From contig BDSL01000004.1 of the NCBI GenBank assembly GCA_003116995.1, positions 992,001 through 1,056,000 of the forward strand: DNA of 64,000 bases, in the 5' to 3' direction. This stretch comes from Yamagishiella unicocca (taxonomy: Eukaryota > Chlorophyta > Chlorophyceae > Chlamydomonadales > Volvocaceae). Of this stretch, positions 23,443-36,058 are shown piece by piece; the stretch's first letter is position 1, and every line of letters begins with the position of its first letter. The notes beneath the pieces were generated by a model. The model saw nothing but the letters and a program-made list of their open reading frames with translations, was not told the DNA's origin and did not search any database. Position numbers and translations under genes: made by a program.

Positions 23443-26400
23443 GATCACGTTGCGGCATGTGAGACGCCCGTTGGTAGGGCGTCCTTCAGCAGGGCGGCCA
23501 CGATGAGGTGGGGCCATGCGGCCCCGATGTCAGCCCTGGACGCGGTAATTCGTAGGAAGAATAGGAGGGTTTGGCGCTGGGCCAGCTAACTGACGCTGAC
23601 AAGTAGCCGTGGTACTAGTCACCCAAAAAACGTGGGTCGTAAAGCCTGGAGCATAGAGTTCGCGGGCGGGCGCGATCCTTCCACCATAGCCATTGGGTGC
23701 ATTTGGCGGGCTGTCTGAAATGACTGACGACTAAATAGCAAGAGTGAGAGAGAGAAGATTCAGCAGCGTAGAGCGAGACACATGACTGAACGAACGGGTG
23801 TTTTACTTGTCGTGTTCTGCATGCGTTGGTTGGTAACGTCGAGTTATGATTGCGCATCACGTTACACACTCGGCATTATGTGACCTGCGCGTACCGTAAC
23901 TGCGCAGCTCCTGCAGCTGCGCGATGTTAGCTGGTGTAGAGGAAGTAGAGACGCCTATGCGCATTTTTCAAGCGGCGCGGTGTGCTTGAGGGTTTGCCTT
24001 CAATTTCGCAGCTTGTATATGGGGCCGTCGATTGCTGGTCGACGCGATGCAGGAGTGTGCTTAGCAGCTATGCATGTGAGTGCACGGATGTGCTGCGTGA
24101 TTCCGGAAACGCTGCATTTGGTGCGCCAGGGTAGCCACGCTTCGGCGTTGGAGGCTTGAAGCTGCAGTGCCGTGGACCGCAGGTTGACCCGCTGCAGCTG
24201 CGGCAGTGACTGCCATCGCCAATAACACGGTGCTGCAGCCTCAGGTTGCTGATATGACGGCCGCGGTATTGCGGGGGAGCGGATTGTCCTGCATTACGGA
24301 ATATTGCGTTTGTGCGTCTATGTGTGTGTGTCTGTATATGTCTGTGCGGTTATGTCCGTTGCACCGTAGGATGCTTGCCGCGTTTACCGTCTACATGGCG
24401 ATGGCGCTGTGCGGGGCTTTACTCCGGTTGGCTGTGCTGTCCTGTGTTGTCATGGCAGGACAGATGCTCATTTATAGAGAGGTGTGATGTTGCGGGCAGT
24501 TGACAATTAATGCGTTATAGGTTTCATGTCGTACCCCACGTCACTGTAGTCTCTGTAGGGTTGTGCTGGTTTGCGTACCGTCAACATACTACTTGCGCGG
24601 CAGTCTGCGCCTATGCGTTGAACCCCCAGCCTTTCTTGTCCGTGGAGAATTCTTAAGTAGAGTGGGGTCTTGGGGACATTACCGCTCAGGACGGCCGGCG
24701 AGTGGTAATCATGCAGCCCGGTATTTTATTGTGCGCACGTCGTTCGTGGTGAGGGCATATCGGCCAGCTCCTCCCGCATTTTCATAGGATGGAAAGATCT
24801 GAAGCACTGTTGCAGGCAGCAGTCATGTTTCAGTTTAAGAAGCTGGACGAGCAGTCGGAATGCCGCGCTGGCATGTCAAACGTGACAACACATTTTTTCG
24901 AGGACGCACTGTCGCGCTGATCGTTTAGGAAGTACTGTTGACATTGTGCGTGTGGGTTTAGGCAGGTGCCCTTGGTTTCGACCAGCGTTGTATTCGCGAT
25001 GGTTGCATTCTTGCTGTTTGTTTGTGTTCGGACATATCCTTCTTGCGTGTCATCATTGCTGGTCTAGCCTGCGCTTGCTGAAGTAGGGCGACGATTCAGG
25101 CCGTTTGAAGTTAACTGCAATCCCGCTCTCTAATATTGATGTAAGTTATGAAGTAGGTGTGCATGAAGCCGTATGAATATGTGACGCATACAAAGGTACT
25201 TGAGCCTAAGGCGATGCACACCCAGGTACAGCTTTGACAGCGAGTCAGCCACCCATCCAGAACGGCGTCTGCCGGTGCCCCAAAAGAGGTTGCCTTTGGG
25301 CAGCGATACACGTACGCCTGCAGTCCAACGCAAGCTGGTGCGGTGGTCCGAAAAGGGTGTAGGGCCCGCCGGTCGTTGATATTCCTGACCGATGTCCCGA
25401 TACGACTAATTGCAAGAGATGGATCACACTGTACTTCAGCAGCGGCCAACCAACCTGACCTGATGCGCACATCATCATGTTTCAGCAGCGCCCGCCATCC
25501 CGGTAGCCGTGTACATACTCACAGGCCGCCAAATGACCCCACCGCAAGACCCCGCCAACCTTTTGAGACAGCCACGATCACCCCGCCTGTGCAAGCCGTG
25601 CATTCGGCGCTATCGGCCCATGTAAGTCACGTATATCAACCACCACCCCGCTTCAGGGTGTGCGAGACTAGTCAGCAGCCAGCGCCTTTGCTTGGCTCCA
25701 GGCTGGGCCGCCATGCTCCGGCCCGCACCAGGCAAACAAAGCCCCATCGAGCCCCACATGCCGAGGCGCGTCTCGCCGCCAAACGCGGGACAGACGTCGA
25801 AGGGCTACCCTACTATTCACCACTATTCCATGCCAGTTTAGCGCAATGCTCTCGCCCATCTTGAGCAACCATACAAGAATTGAGTTCGGTATTTTCGCGC
25901 GTCCAAATAAGATACCCCCAGGCCACTACGGCCCGCACGAATACTAACCCGGTGGACCAGCTACGAGCGAAGCGCGCCAGCGGGCTCCACTGGTAACCCC
26001 GGCCTGGCGGCCTCTACGAACCCTTGGATGACACCGCCGATGCAGTCGCCCGGTGCCCCCACCAGCTCCCCTCTGCCAATTCCTAATCAGTGCCTCATAT
26101 TATCGTCGGCATCGTCCTTGTTGACATCGGTTCCACCTTCCATGCAAAGCCCTCAGAAGGCGAGCGCAGCAGCGCAGTGACGTCACTGTTCCGGGGCCAT
26201 TGCTTCAGCAGCATTCCTTCTTTCGGCCTACTATAAAACATCTCTGTCCGACCGCCCCTGTCCGACAACCCTACGACGCGCTGGGCTCCTTCCCCATCCT
26301 AATTCCCCCTGTACGACAGCTCCTACAAACCCGAAACCCTACGAAAAGTGCCCCTGTCAACGCCTATTGCACCTGCAAACCTCCGCACACCACGACGCGT

Positions 26401-26779
26401 CTCGATCATGCGGCTCATTGCTGCTTCACACTATCCACGCACTCCTGATTCACCGGCATGGCACTCCTGATTCACCGGCATGGCACCATGCCCGCTGTCC
26501 TACGCTACTTATTCATGGCTACGGCAGCCATTACCGACATCTCACGAAGCATGCGGTGGGTACCCATCCACACGCAAGATCCCCGATGCGGCGCCGCCGG
26601 CCCCCGTATCGAGCCCCAGTGGCCTCAACACCGAGCGGATGCACCACGGCACTGGCGCATCCCCAACATCCCGTCGCCCCTCTGGGAGCATGCTTCCCCC
26701 CTGGCGGCCAGTCTGCGGTTACGCCCCCACGCCCCCACCGCCTGCCTTCCTGAGCTAGCGGGGGGTGCGGCCCGGCCCC
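23443..26779. other. Intergenic region between metalloprotease and kinase 3' ends, no gene recognised
   Basis: The two flanking genes converge, so both 3' UTRs lie here. A GT-rich patch occurs at about 24300-24360. TGTAA for the plus strand first appears at about 25139, far from the metalloprotease stop; TTACA (the signal for the minus strand) appears near 23861. Short open frames at 25343-25864 and 26367-26753 look like C-rich chance frames. A duplicated 20-base word (CTGATTCACCGGCATGGCAC) occurs at about 26446-26485. Confidence 0.45.
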
Positions 26780-29700
26780 TCATCCGTTATATATGTCAGC
26801 CATGAGGCGCTCCGAGGAGTGGTGCTCGCCAGTGTAGTCGTCCTCGGCAACCTCGAGGTGCATGTTGGGCTCGGTGGTGATCGTCCTGCGGGGGCGGGGG
26901 GTCGGAGGCGGCGCAGTCGGTGAGGTCGACAGCTAATGTGTACGGCATCGTCGTAACGTGTAGGTTCGCTGGACCCTTAAGCACGGCGACGCGTAGGCTG
27001 ATCAGCTTGGTCACACATAAAAGTTTCCAGAGGAGCCTAAACCACTCCCGTTGTGCACCCCGTCGTTGTACCTCGTTGATAGCAGCGCCCTGGCTCGCGC
27101 TGCCGGCCGCACCACCCTCAGCCCTGCCGCCCGACCCTCCTGACCTGCGGATAACCTCCACGGCCACCACCTCCTGCTCGCACTCCACGAAGCGCTCCAT
27201 GGCCTCCTGCACCAGCGACGCGTTCTGGCTGCGGTGCAGCGCCGCCATGACGCTCGGCTGGTTGCGGTACTTGTTCACCTGTGCCGAGAAAGGGGCAGCG
27301 CGCGTATGTTATTTGTTGGCTGTTGGTTGTTGGCTGCAGTGGGGATGGTGATCAAGGGAATGCACCCAGACAACCAAAACGCTAACAATGCGAGTGCAGG
27401 TACAGTAGCCAGTGCATGACACAGGCACACCCTCCCTCCAAGTAGACAATCACGGCGGCTCCTCGCCTTTTCGTTTTTGATCAGAAGCAAAGTCACCGGC
27501 CCTTTGGCTACGACGGTGCTGGGGCTGGGCGTGGGCTTGCCATCGATGCAGAGCTCGCCGACGACGCTGCCCGGGCCGCGCGTGGTGATGAGCTGCATGG
27601 AGCCACGGCGCTTGCGCCTCACGGCGTGCTGCTTCGCGCGGAGCACCATCTGCGCCATGCGCGAGTGCATCGAGTCGGAGCGCTGGATGGCCTTCTGCGC
27701 CAGCTTGCTGGTCGTCGACCACTCCTGCACGTCGGGAGAAGCGGGGCCGGCACGGGCCGACAGCATTACGCTCGAAGCCTTTGGAAGAGGTGGACGTACG
27801 TAACTGGTTTGCTGGCGAGGGACGACCTTTGGAAGAGGTGGACGTCACTGGTTTGCTGGCGAGGGACGACGGCAGCGCCCCAAACGGCTGGTCGCGATAC
27901 TCACTCACCACAAACGCAGTACAGGGCAAGCCATGAAAGGCCCGAACCGGCCGCCTCTCCTGGTATTTCTGGCTTCAAGGTCTACAACCCATGGGCAACG
28001 CCCATCTGTGGACAAAGGCACCTGCTGCGTGCGACTACAGCGGCCTACCTGGATTGACGAACGGTCCAGGGGGGCCCCGCTGGTGGAGACACCCAGAATA
28101 CGGGTCAGTACGAAACCCGCGTTGTAGGAGGACGTCGAGTGGCGCCGCATCCGGTTGCGCTGCGGGACGTGGGGTGTGGGGGAGGGGTGCGGGGGGTGGG
28201 GGGATGTGATGGGAGGCAGCGATTATCCGGCTGGGGGTACGAAGCCATCCCCCCTTCGCGATTATCCGGCTGGGGGTACGAAGCCATCCCCCCTTCGCGC
28301 ACGACCTTTCCCGGCAGACACCCGTTCCTCCCGCCCCACCGGCCAGCACGTTCCTTCCCCGCCCCTCCCTGCCCAGTCCCTCTCGCCGCTCACGTCGTTG
28401 GGCTGCTTGAATGGCACCAGCGGCTGCGCCGACGCGTACGCCTCCCCCCCCTCCTGCCCCTGGTAGTAGTCATCTCGCTCCTGGACGATCGCCTGCCGCA
28501 TGCGCTCCACATCCGTGATCGCGTGCCGCATGCTGACGCTCCCGAGCCTGCCGTCCTCCTCCACATCAAAGTCATCGTCATCTTCGATGTGCGCCGCGTC
28601 TGGGCCGTCAGGGGCCCCGCCCCCGGACACCATGATCGCCCCGCCCCCGGTCGGCACGCTGCTCGACAGCTGCGAAGGCATGATGTTGTCGTGCGTGACT
28701 GACCTGCGCATAGAGCTGCGTATGCGCCGCATGGACCGGGACTGGGGCGGCACGGAGGGCTCCAGTGTGATGGAAGCCTCCTCGCCGTCTGCGCCCGCAA
28801 CCGGGTCCACGAGCCCCCCAGGCAGCGCCGCTGCACCACCGACCTGGAGCGGCGCGGGCCGCTCCCGCCGCCAGCCGCCCTTGAGGGAGGTGTGCATGCT
28901 GATGTCGGCGTTGCTGTTTATGCTGTCGGTGCTGGCTTTGCCGCTGTCGGCTGGAGCGGTGAGGACGTCCCCCGCCGCGGGCGGGGTCACAGGCCGACCG
29001 CTGTTGTCCGTGCTGTGCATGCGGCTGATGCCCGGGGAGACGGAGCCGGGAGGCCCAGAGGGGGGAGAGGCGCCCACAATCACTCCGGCGCCGCCGAGCC
29101 GCCTGAAGCTGGCGGCGCCGCCGGCTGTGACGCTGAGGCGGCGGGATTCCATGGGCGATAGGAAGAGCAGGTCGTCCTCTTTTATCGACGTTTGCGGCGA
29201 TGACGTTGTCGGAGCCGGGGGCTGCGGCTGGGCACCCGTGTATTGCGGCATGGAGATGCCGCCAAAGCTGACCGGGGGGCCCCGAGCCGAGCCGGATCGG
29301 CGACTCGTGGAGCCGGCCGTGTTCCCTTGCATGGACCCGCGTTCCACATTGTCGTTCGGCACCACATCCTCCGCTTCGATCGGCGACCTCGCCCTGCAAC
29401 CGGACACGGGACAGACAGAGTGACAGACAGGGAGGGCGCCAGCTTCACGGCTCGTCGCCGCAGCAGCACATTCTCGGGTCCTCTGATTGCGCAAGCAGGA
29501 GTAATACAGGCGCATCTGGAACAACCCAGGTGTGCGGTGGCTCAGTAGGTGTCCCTTCCTTACAGGCGATCTCAGGTGTGCCACTAGCAAATCGCAATCC
29601 ACACACTCGCTCCCAAAGCATGCGGGCGACTTGCGTTTGTGCGGTCACGTTGCCAGCGCCCGACGCGCGCGGCCTTGCCACCCCGCACTTTCCCTCCCTG

Positions 29701-32700
29701 GAATGTTTGCAGCGCGAAGCACCGCATGTGGACATCCACCCTCCGACGCGGAGTCCACATCCGCATGTTGTATCATCGTGCTGGTTTCGGGGCGAAGGGC
29801 CACGCCACGCCGCGCCCGCGCGCCCTGCGTCGTGCCGTACCTGTTAGAGGCTGCTCGACCCAGCAGCGCGATCCGTCCGGGCGCAGAGGCGGGGGTTTGC
29901 AACGCCGACGCCGAATCCGTCAGCGACAGCCGGCTGGGCTGCCGTTGCCCGCTGTCATGTCTGCAGGGCAAGCGGAGGAGGTGCATGGGCGCGGAGTTGG
30001 CTGCACTGCTGAAACCGCGGCCGCCGACCTGAGGGCGTCACGCGTCACGATCCGCCCAGACGGGGCACATGGTCGTAGATGACACGCACATGGGGCACAC
30101 CATACCCGACAAGCCGCATGCCGCGTGCAGTGGTTGCGTTCCAACCGTTATGGGCCACTGCACGGCCCCCCCCTGGAGTCGTCTCCGTACCATTGCCCGG
30201 CTGCCACGCGGACGCTCAGAACGGCCCCAGCCGCAGGCGACCAGCACTTCGTCACCCCAACCCCATGCCACATGCCATGGCACGGCTCCTTGGTAATGAT
30301 CACGACAGGTTAAAAGAAGGCGGCCAAAGCCCAAGCTTCAACGAAGCCGTCATGCGTCGCGCCGACGGTGCCCAACGCACCTGGACAGCCGCTGGTTGAA
30401 GCTAGGCTCCTGTATCAGGTGCCGCCGAGTGGTCGTCGGGGAGGTGTGCGGCGACGGCACCACGAACGGCGGCTGCACCGGGTCTCTCCCGCTCCCGGGC
30501 CGCAGCGAGCCGCCGCCGCTCCTGGCGCTGACACCACCCGCGATCGGGTTCTGGTCCCTGACGTGGCTGCCCTCTACTTCCTCCTCCATTATGTCGGCTG
30601 CGTTGCTGCACGACAGGCCCAGCGGCGAGGGGCTTATGGAGGCGTTCGGCATGCCTATGCCCATCATAGCACCCGGCCCCGCTGGGTTGCTGTAGCTGGG
30701 CAGGCGGACCTGCATCCCGCCATTCAAGGAGAGGCGCCCCGCCATCGGCTGGCTAGCCACGCCGCCGCCAGCGCTGGCGGGCCCTCCTGCAGCGGCGTTT
30801 CGTGCAAATGCCGACTGGCTGTCATAGCGCGGCGTCGGAGTGCCGCTGCCGATGGGGCTGTTTGCGGGATTGCTGCTGGGGGATTGCGACGACGTGCGGC
30901 TGGGCTGTTGGCTGTGGGAGCGGCTGGAGCTGGAGGCCGCCAGGTGGGCTAGGTGTTGCGGGAGGTGGTGGTGATGGTGGTGGTGGTGGTGGCTGGAGGG
31001 CACGGGCATGGAGTGGTGCGGGTGGAGCGCCAAAGGCAGGGGCACGGATACCGAGGAGGCGTTCGCGTACGAGCGCGGCGAGTCGCTCTGGGCGTGGCTG
31101 GAGCGCTGCATGCCTTGCGACTGGCTGCCGTGGCGCGGGGCCACCGTGGCCGAGTAGTTGCGCGACACAAGGCTGCCGTGACGTGGCGTGACGGCCGTGG
31201 ACTGGTTCCGGGGGGTCAAGGCGGGGCTGGAACCCATGGGCGAGACCCTGCAGGGCGCACCGGGTCACGAGAGGGGTGGGGGTGCAGGCCAGGTGGGCTC
31301 CTCTGAAAAGGGGCCAAGGAGGCGGGTGCCAAGGAGTCTGCCAGACATGCCAGCCAGCGCACCGTGCAAGCCAACACGCACACGCTGAGACGAAGTGCGG
31401 GGTGGACAACTGAAGGGTGTGGGCTCAGCAAAGCACGGTTCGCGCTCGTTGCCATTGGGTCCCTCCCCGCCACAAGCCAGCGCACCGATCGGCAGTTGCG
31501 CGACGTGAAACTCCTCCCAATGTGTCCCCTCCCCCGCAGATGCCGGCAGCTCCGCCGTGCTAATCACGAGGTCCAACTAGGGGCCGACCCGCACCGAACC
31601 AGCCATGTGTGACCCCCTGTGACCCCCAACCCGACACCCCGGGTTGGGCTGCGGTGTCGCTGCCCCCTCACCTGTCAGACAGTCGCGACCCGAACAGCGC
31701 CATGAAACCATCCACGCCCTTCTGTGGATTCCCCCCCTCGCCCTCCTCGTGGTTCCCCTCGCCGTCCTCCCCCCTTTCCTCCCCGCCGCTGCCGTCGTCC
31801 CCGTCGCCACCATTGATGCTCTCAGGGCTCCTGCACAGGCAAGGCGTGACATGGGTGGATTGAAATAAAGGTCCACGGCGCGGGTCCGCAGCCATTGACG
31901 CGCAAGAAGGTACTTTATCAAGTCCACTCCGTTGAGGCTGCATCGCGGCGCCCCACCGTTCCCATGCCAATGCATTCGCATTTCGTTCATCCCACCCCTC
32001 CCGAACCTGTTGTCCAGAGCGTTAGCGGTGGCCGTAACCACGGCCTCATCGTCCTCGTCGTCCTCGTCGTCAATTGCGTCAGCGAAGTCCTCGTCCGCCA
32101 CCAGCTTCTTTTCCGAGGGCATCAGCATCATGTCCACGAAGCCCTCCTGTACATAGTACAACCCTTCGGGAAGCTGGCCTTGACTGCAGGGAGGGGGGCA
32201 ACAACAAACCAATTACTTGCTTCCCCGGTGAAACCCAGCGTGCCCATGGGAACAACGGCATCCCTGCAGGATTTTGTAAGCGGCTTGCACAGCTGTGCCC
32301 CACCACCATCCCCGTCCGTCCCACCCACTCCAAGCCAAACTTACGCGATGATGACCTCTCCGTCTCTGACGAACCGCACCTCCGCGTCCGGAACCAGCTT
32401 GCGCATATCCACGGGCTCCGGCGGCGCGGCCAGCGGCACCGTCGAAGGTGCTTGGCGCTTTACGCCGGACTCTGCATCGGACGCAAGGGACACAACCTAC
32501 TTTCGGCATTCGGCACGTCAGGGACCCGGCCCAAACCCGCTTGCTGGCACGCGCGCGGGCAGCCATTCCTCCCCCCGCCCACCCTAGCACACCCGCCGCC
32601 GCCTCACCGTTCCGCTTGCGCATCGCTTCGAACACCCGCTGGACCGCCCGCTCATTGGAGGTCTGCAGCACCGGCAGGGCGCCCCCACGAGTGACCCAGG

Positions 32701-35700
32701 GATGGGTCGGAATTTCCTCCAGGCTGATGCGCTGCGCCGGGTCCTTATGCAGCAGCCGGTTCAATACGTCCTGTGGGACATGTGAGGGCGACAAGGTAGG
32801 GCAGCGCGTGACCCCCGGCCCAGTTGTGACCCCCGGCCCAGTTGTGACCCCCGGCCCAGTTGTGACCCCCAGCCCAGTCGTGACCCCCAGCCCAGTTGTG
32901 ACCCCCAGCCCAGTTGTGACCCCCAGCCCAGTTGTGACCCCCAGCCCAGTCGTGACCCCCAGCCCAGTTGTGACCCCAGCCCAGTTGTGACCCCCAGCCC
33001 AGTTGTGACCCCCAGCCCAGTTGTGACCCCCAGCCCAGTTGTGACCCCCAGCCCAGTTGTGACCCCCAGCCCAGTTGTGACCCCCAGCCCAGTTGTGACC
33101 CCCAGCCCAGTCGTGACCCCCAGCCCAGTCGTGACCCCCAGCCCAGTTGTGACCCCCAGCCCAGTTGTGACCCCCAGCCCAGTTGTGACCCCCAGCCCAG
33201 TTGTGACCCCCAGCCCAGTCGTGACCCCCAGCCCAGTCGTGACCCCCAGCCCAGTCGTGACCCCCAGCCCAGTTGTGACCCCCAGCCCGACCATATGTAT
33301 CCGCGCAGTGGGCGCATGGACGGCAGGCATGGCGCTGGCTGTGGGGCTCAACGGCCCCGTCGCTTCGCATACGCAGCAGACGCATGGCTAGCCTTACGTG
33401 CCGTCGAATGAGGTGACACCCTTCGGACAGGGTAGCAAGCACTGTAGGTGGGTGGGTGAGTGCGTATGAAAGTCCCCGACTTCATGGCCCATGTATGCGC
33501 ATGGGAGGATGTGGCATTGAGACGTACCCCACCACCACGACGCGCGCATTGCGCCTTCGCCCAACAATGCCTGGGTCCATATGGTCGACCTAGCTTATCA
33601 ACAACCTCATCTGCAGCCCTGCCTTATCTCCAGCAGACCACGTACCTTCAGCTCGCCTGATGCTGGGACATCCGGGGGAAACTGTAGCTCCCCGTTCTGG
33701 ATCGCCTCATAGATTTGGTAGGTGGTACCCCCCACGAAGGGCGGCTTGCCAAACACAAACATGAAGAGACACACACCCAGCGCCCAGATGTCGCCCGGAA
33801 AGCCATTGAACTGTTTGCCTACAAGGTGAAACATGGACCCACCAATCCGGGTCAAGCATTACAAGAGGTCAACTCCACGAACCGCCCCCCCGCCCCCGCG
33901 CCTCGGTTTGTCGGCCGTGGATTCGCGGATTCTCAAGCCCCCCGCGCCGAGCGGCGCTTCCTGCCCAGTGGCTTGAATAGCCCCCTCCCTAAGCAAGTAC
34001 CAAGCCCTATCGTGAAAGTGGGTTTGGCAAAGGTTCGCAGACTCGCTCACCTTGGCACATCTCCGGGGCCATGAAGCTGGGCGTCCCAGCCGTCGCAAAA
34101 ATCATGTCCGACTTTTCGCAGAAACGAGCCGAACCGAAATCCGAAATCTTCACCTTCCCCGAGCTGCTCATGAGCAGATTGTCCGGTTTCAGGTCGCCGT
34201 GTACGATTCTGTGCAAAGACGTTAAGCACAAGGGGGTAACGGGGCGCTCTTTTGCTGCAATCAAATCCCCGGGGGTGCAGCTTTTCATGTGCTCCGCTTT
34301 ACCCTCATGACAGCATCGTAACGGAGGCTACCGAGTTGCACACAACGACGTCGCCGTCCCGTGGGCTTCGCCAGCCTTTCCAGCTGGCATGCATGCACTT
34401 CCGCGCCGCAGCCCTACCGATTGAAGTGCAGGTATTCGAGCCCCTTGACGACATCGCGAAAATACTTGACGGCTGTTGCTTCCGGGATCGGCACCTGCTC
34501 GCATTGTTTCGACAACCCGGCAAAGAAGTACCAACACAGCGGGTTTGCAGTGCTGGGTGCATTTGTTGGGAAATGCAAAGCAGCGCAGCGCCGAAGCCGC
34601 TTCTCAATCACTAATCAAGTTTACCTTTCCTGCCAAGCTGCCGCCATGTATGCAGCACAGTTTTGCATCCGCTGGACATTCACTTTGTAAGGGGAGCCAT
34701 GCAGGCTGAAAATCGGCATGCCGTACAGGGCGTCCGCAGGACGTGTGCGGAGCCGGACAGCTCAGCGGCGCTTTGGAATGCAGGATGGCTGAAGCCCCAG
34801 GGGTGGGTATGGCCGCAACCAGCGCACCAGCGCGGTGGAGGTCATGGTAGATTCCGTACCCTTTCTACGCAGTCAGTCACGTACCTTGTGAGTCGGGCTG
34901 TTCCCTGCGAGGACGCACCCGCCCTCCACGTATTCCATAGTCATCAGCAGCTTATTGTTGCTGGGGTCATGAATAACCTCATAGAGCTTCACCACGTTGG
35001 GGTGATCCAACTCTTTCATGACGGCGATTTCATTGCTGTACTCGTCCTACAAACACGCGTCGCGGGCGGTGGCAGTCAGCAAGCATACTCTGCCCTGACA
35101 TGGCAGGTTTAAACCCTCCAAGCCAATCTGCTTACCGTCATCCCATTCAGATTGCGCGGGCTGGACAGTGGACTGGGCCCGCGCTGCCCCTCCGTCTGGC
35201 TCAGTGACGACGGCGACATGCCGACGTTCCGCATCATGTTCGCAACCGCTCTCGGCTCCGCGAGGTAAGATTGACGCCGCATCTTCCGCTTGTGGATCAC
35301 CTATGCATGCCAGCATGCCTTTGAGCACACTTGCTCACGCAGCGCCAAAGCCGATGGTTGCTATGGCTTCAGCACTTACCTTCATAGCGTAAAGCATATC
35401 ATCCTGCGTATTATATACAAGCTTTACAGTCCCGTGAGCACCTTTCCCCAGGTCCTTGATAATGAGATACTGGTTGATGAAGACGTTGCCCTGCGCAGCC
35501 AGCGAGCGAGCGATGACGGTGTACCCTGGCCCCACGAAGCGCAACACCCAATGCGCACCTTAAGGTGATCTACAACCAAGCGTGATGTTTCAATGACCCC
35601 GTCACCGCCGTTTTGGCGAGTGCGGGAGGCCACGCGAACATCGTAGCTACCAGTGCGAGCGACCGGCACCAAGGACACGGAGGACAATGAAGGCGAGGGC

Positions 35701-36058
35701 CCGCCCCTTGATGAGCCTGCAAGCACAGACACCACAATGGACACACGGCTACCGCGGTCGTAACCCCATCCAACCAGCCACTCACCGTACCGCCCAGTGA
35801 ACGTCGCCGGCCCTGCCAAATCTATGCTGGCCCGGGGCTGAGAATGCCTTACGGATGACCGAGTATTCCGTTCAGTACCATCCGCCGAGGTGGTAGAAAA
35901 GCGGCTGCACACAGGGCGTACAATGCATCAACACCGGTGCCAACCCGGCCGACAACGGGCGGCACAGGGCTCCACTCTCACATATCGATAGGCGGCTCGC
36001 CTTGCTCGTCGTCCTCCTCCTCCTCCTTAACCACGTCGGCTGACTGGCAGCAGCCCAT
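26780..36058 (-). CDS. CaMKK/SnRK1-activating-type protein kinase with a split cyclic-nucleotide-binding-like domain
   Basis: Exons (descending): 36058-35982, 35904-35786, about 35525 or 35558-35380, 35300-35136, 35046-34885, 34494-34418, 34208-34051, 33818-33646, 32770-32608, 32471-32345, 32183-31914, 31830-31672, 31247-30381, 29960-29841, 29393-28394, 27724-27431, 27278-27145 and 26885-26780; about 1438 residues, with phases consistent. It starts MGCCQS, a myristoylation/palmitoylation-like tip. Kinase motifs are GKGAHGTVKL, YAMK (about K114), HGDLKPDN (about 252-259, HGD as in CaMKK and plant SnAK), DFG (272-274) and GTPSFMAPE. After the kinase comes FVRDGEVIIAQGQLPEGLYY, matching the first half of a cNMP-binding fold. 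Acidic, Ser/Gln-rich and His9 segments follow, then GSVVGELCIDGKPTPS and VTLLLIKNEK, matching the second half. The cassette arginine of true cNMP binders is absent. One alternative exon (35716-35559) was left out because its phase did not fit. Confidence 0.8.
28224..28301 (+). repeat. Two-copy 39-bp direct repeat in a kinase intron
   Basis: GATTATCCGGCTGGGGGTAC through CCATCCCCCCTTCGC occurs twice back to back. A second two-copy repeat, about 49 bases starting CCTTTGGAAGAGGTGGACGT, lies nearby at about 27778-27870. Both are in the intron between the exons ending 28394 and starting 27724. Confidence 0.85.
32810..33292 (+). repeat. 18-bp minisatellite in an intron of the kinase gene
   Basis: About 27 tandem units of the type CCCAGCCCAGTTGTGACC fill most of the intron between the exons at 33646 and 32770. 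The main variation is TTGTGAC versus TCGTGAC, a C/T change at a CpG; the first three units carry CCCGGCCCAG instead of CCCAGCCCAG. One unit near 32970 is short by a base or more, breaking the otherwise constant frame. Confidence 0.95.

Noticed and set aside
25343..25864. 173-residue plus-strand frame in the intergenic region
   Set aside because: C-rich composition, no recognisable motif, no splice support; probably chance frame in 3' flanking DNA.
31577..32212. Apparent DEP-like stretch (NGVDLIKYLLARQWLRTRAV) after the first cNMP half of the kinase
   Set aside because: A GT donor right after LIK (31914) joins in phase to the acidic exon at 31830, and read-through hits low-complexity sequence and a stop, so the extra residues are probably intronic.
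32745..33442. Several long frames over 32.7-33.4 kb (GWGSQLGWGSQL, GVTTGLGVTTGL, SPVVTPSPVVTP)
   Set aside because: All are readings of the 18-bp intronic minisatellite; the flanking kinase exons join in phase without it.
34690..34850. Possible extra kinase exon between the exons at 34885 and 34494
   Set aside because: No frame is free of stops with matching phases; joining 34885 directly to 34494 gives a natural kinase sequence.
35559..35716. Candidate kinase exon ending SRLVVDHLK
   Set aside because: It joins the previous exon in phase, but its end phase does not match any acceptor of the next exon, and the intron would be about 35 bases. Left out, although a shorter version cannot be excluded.
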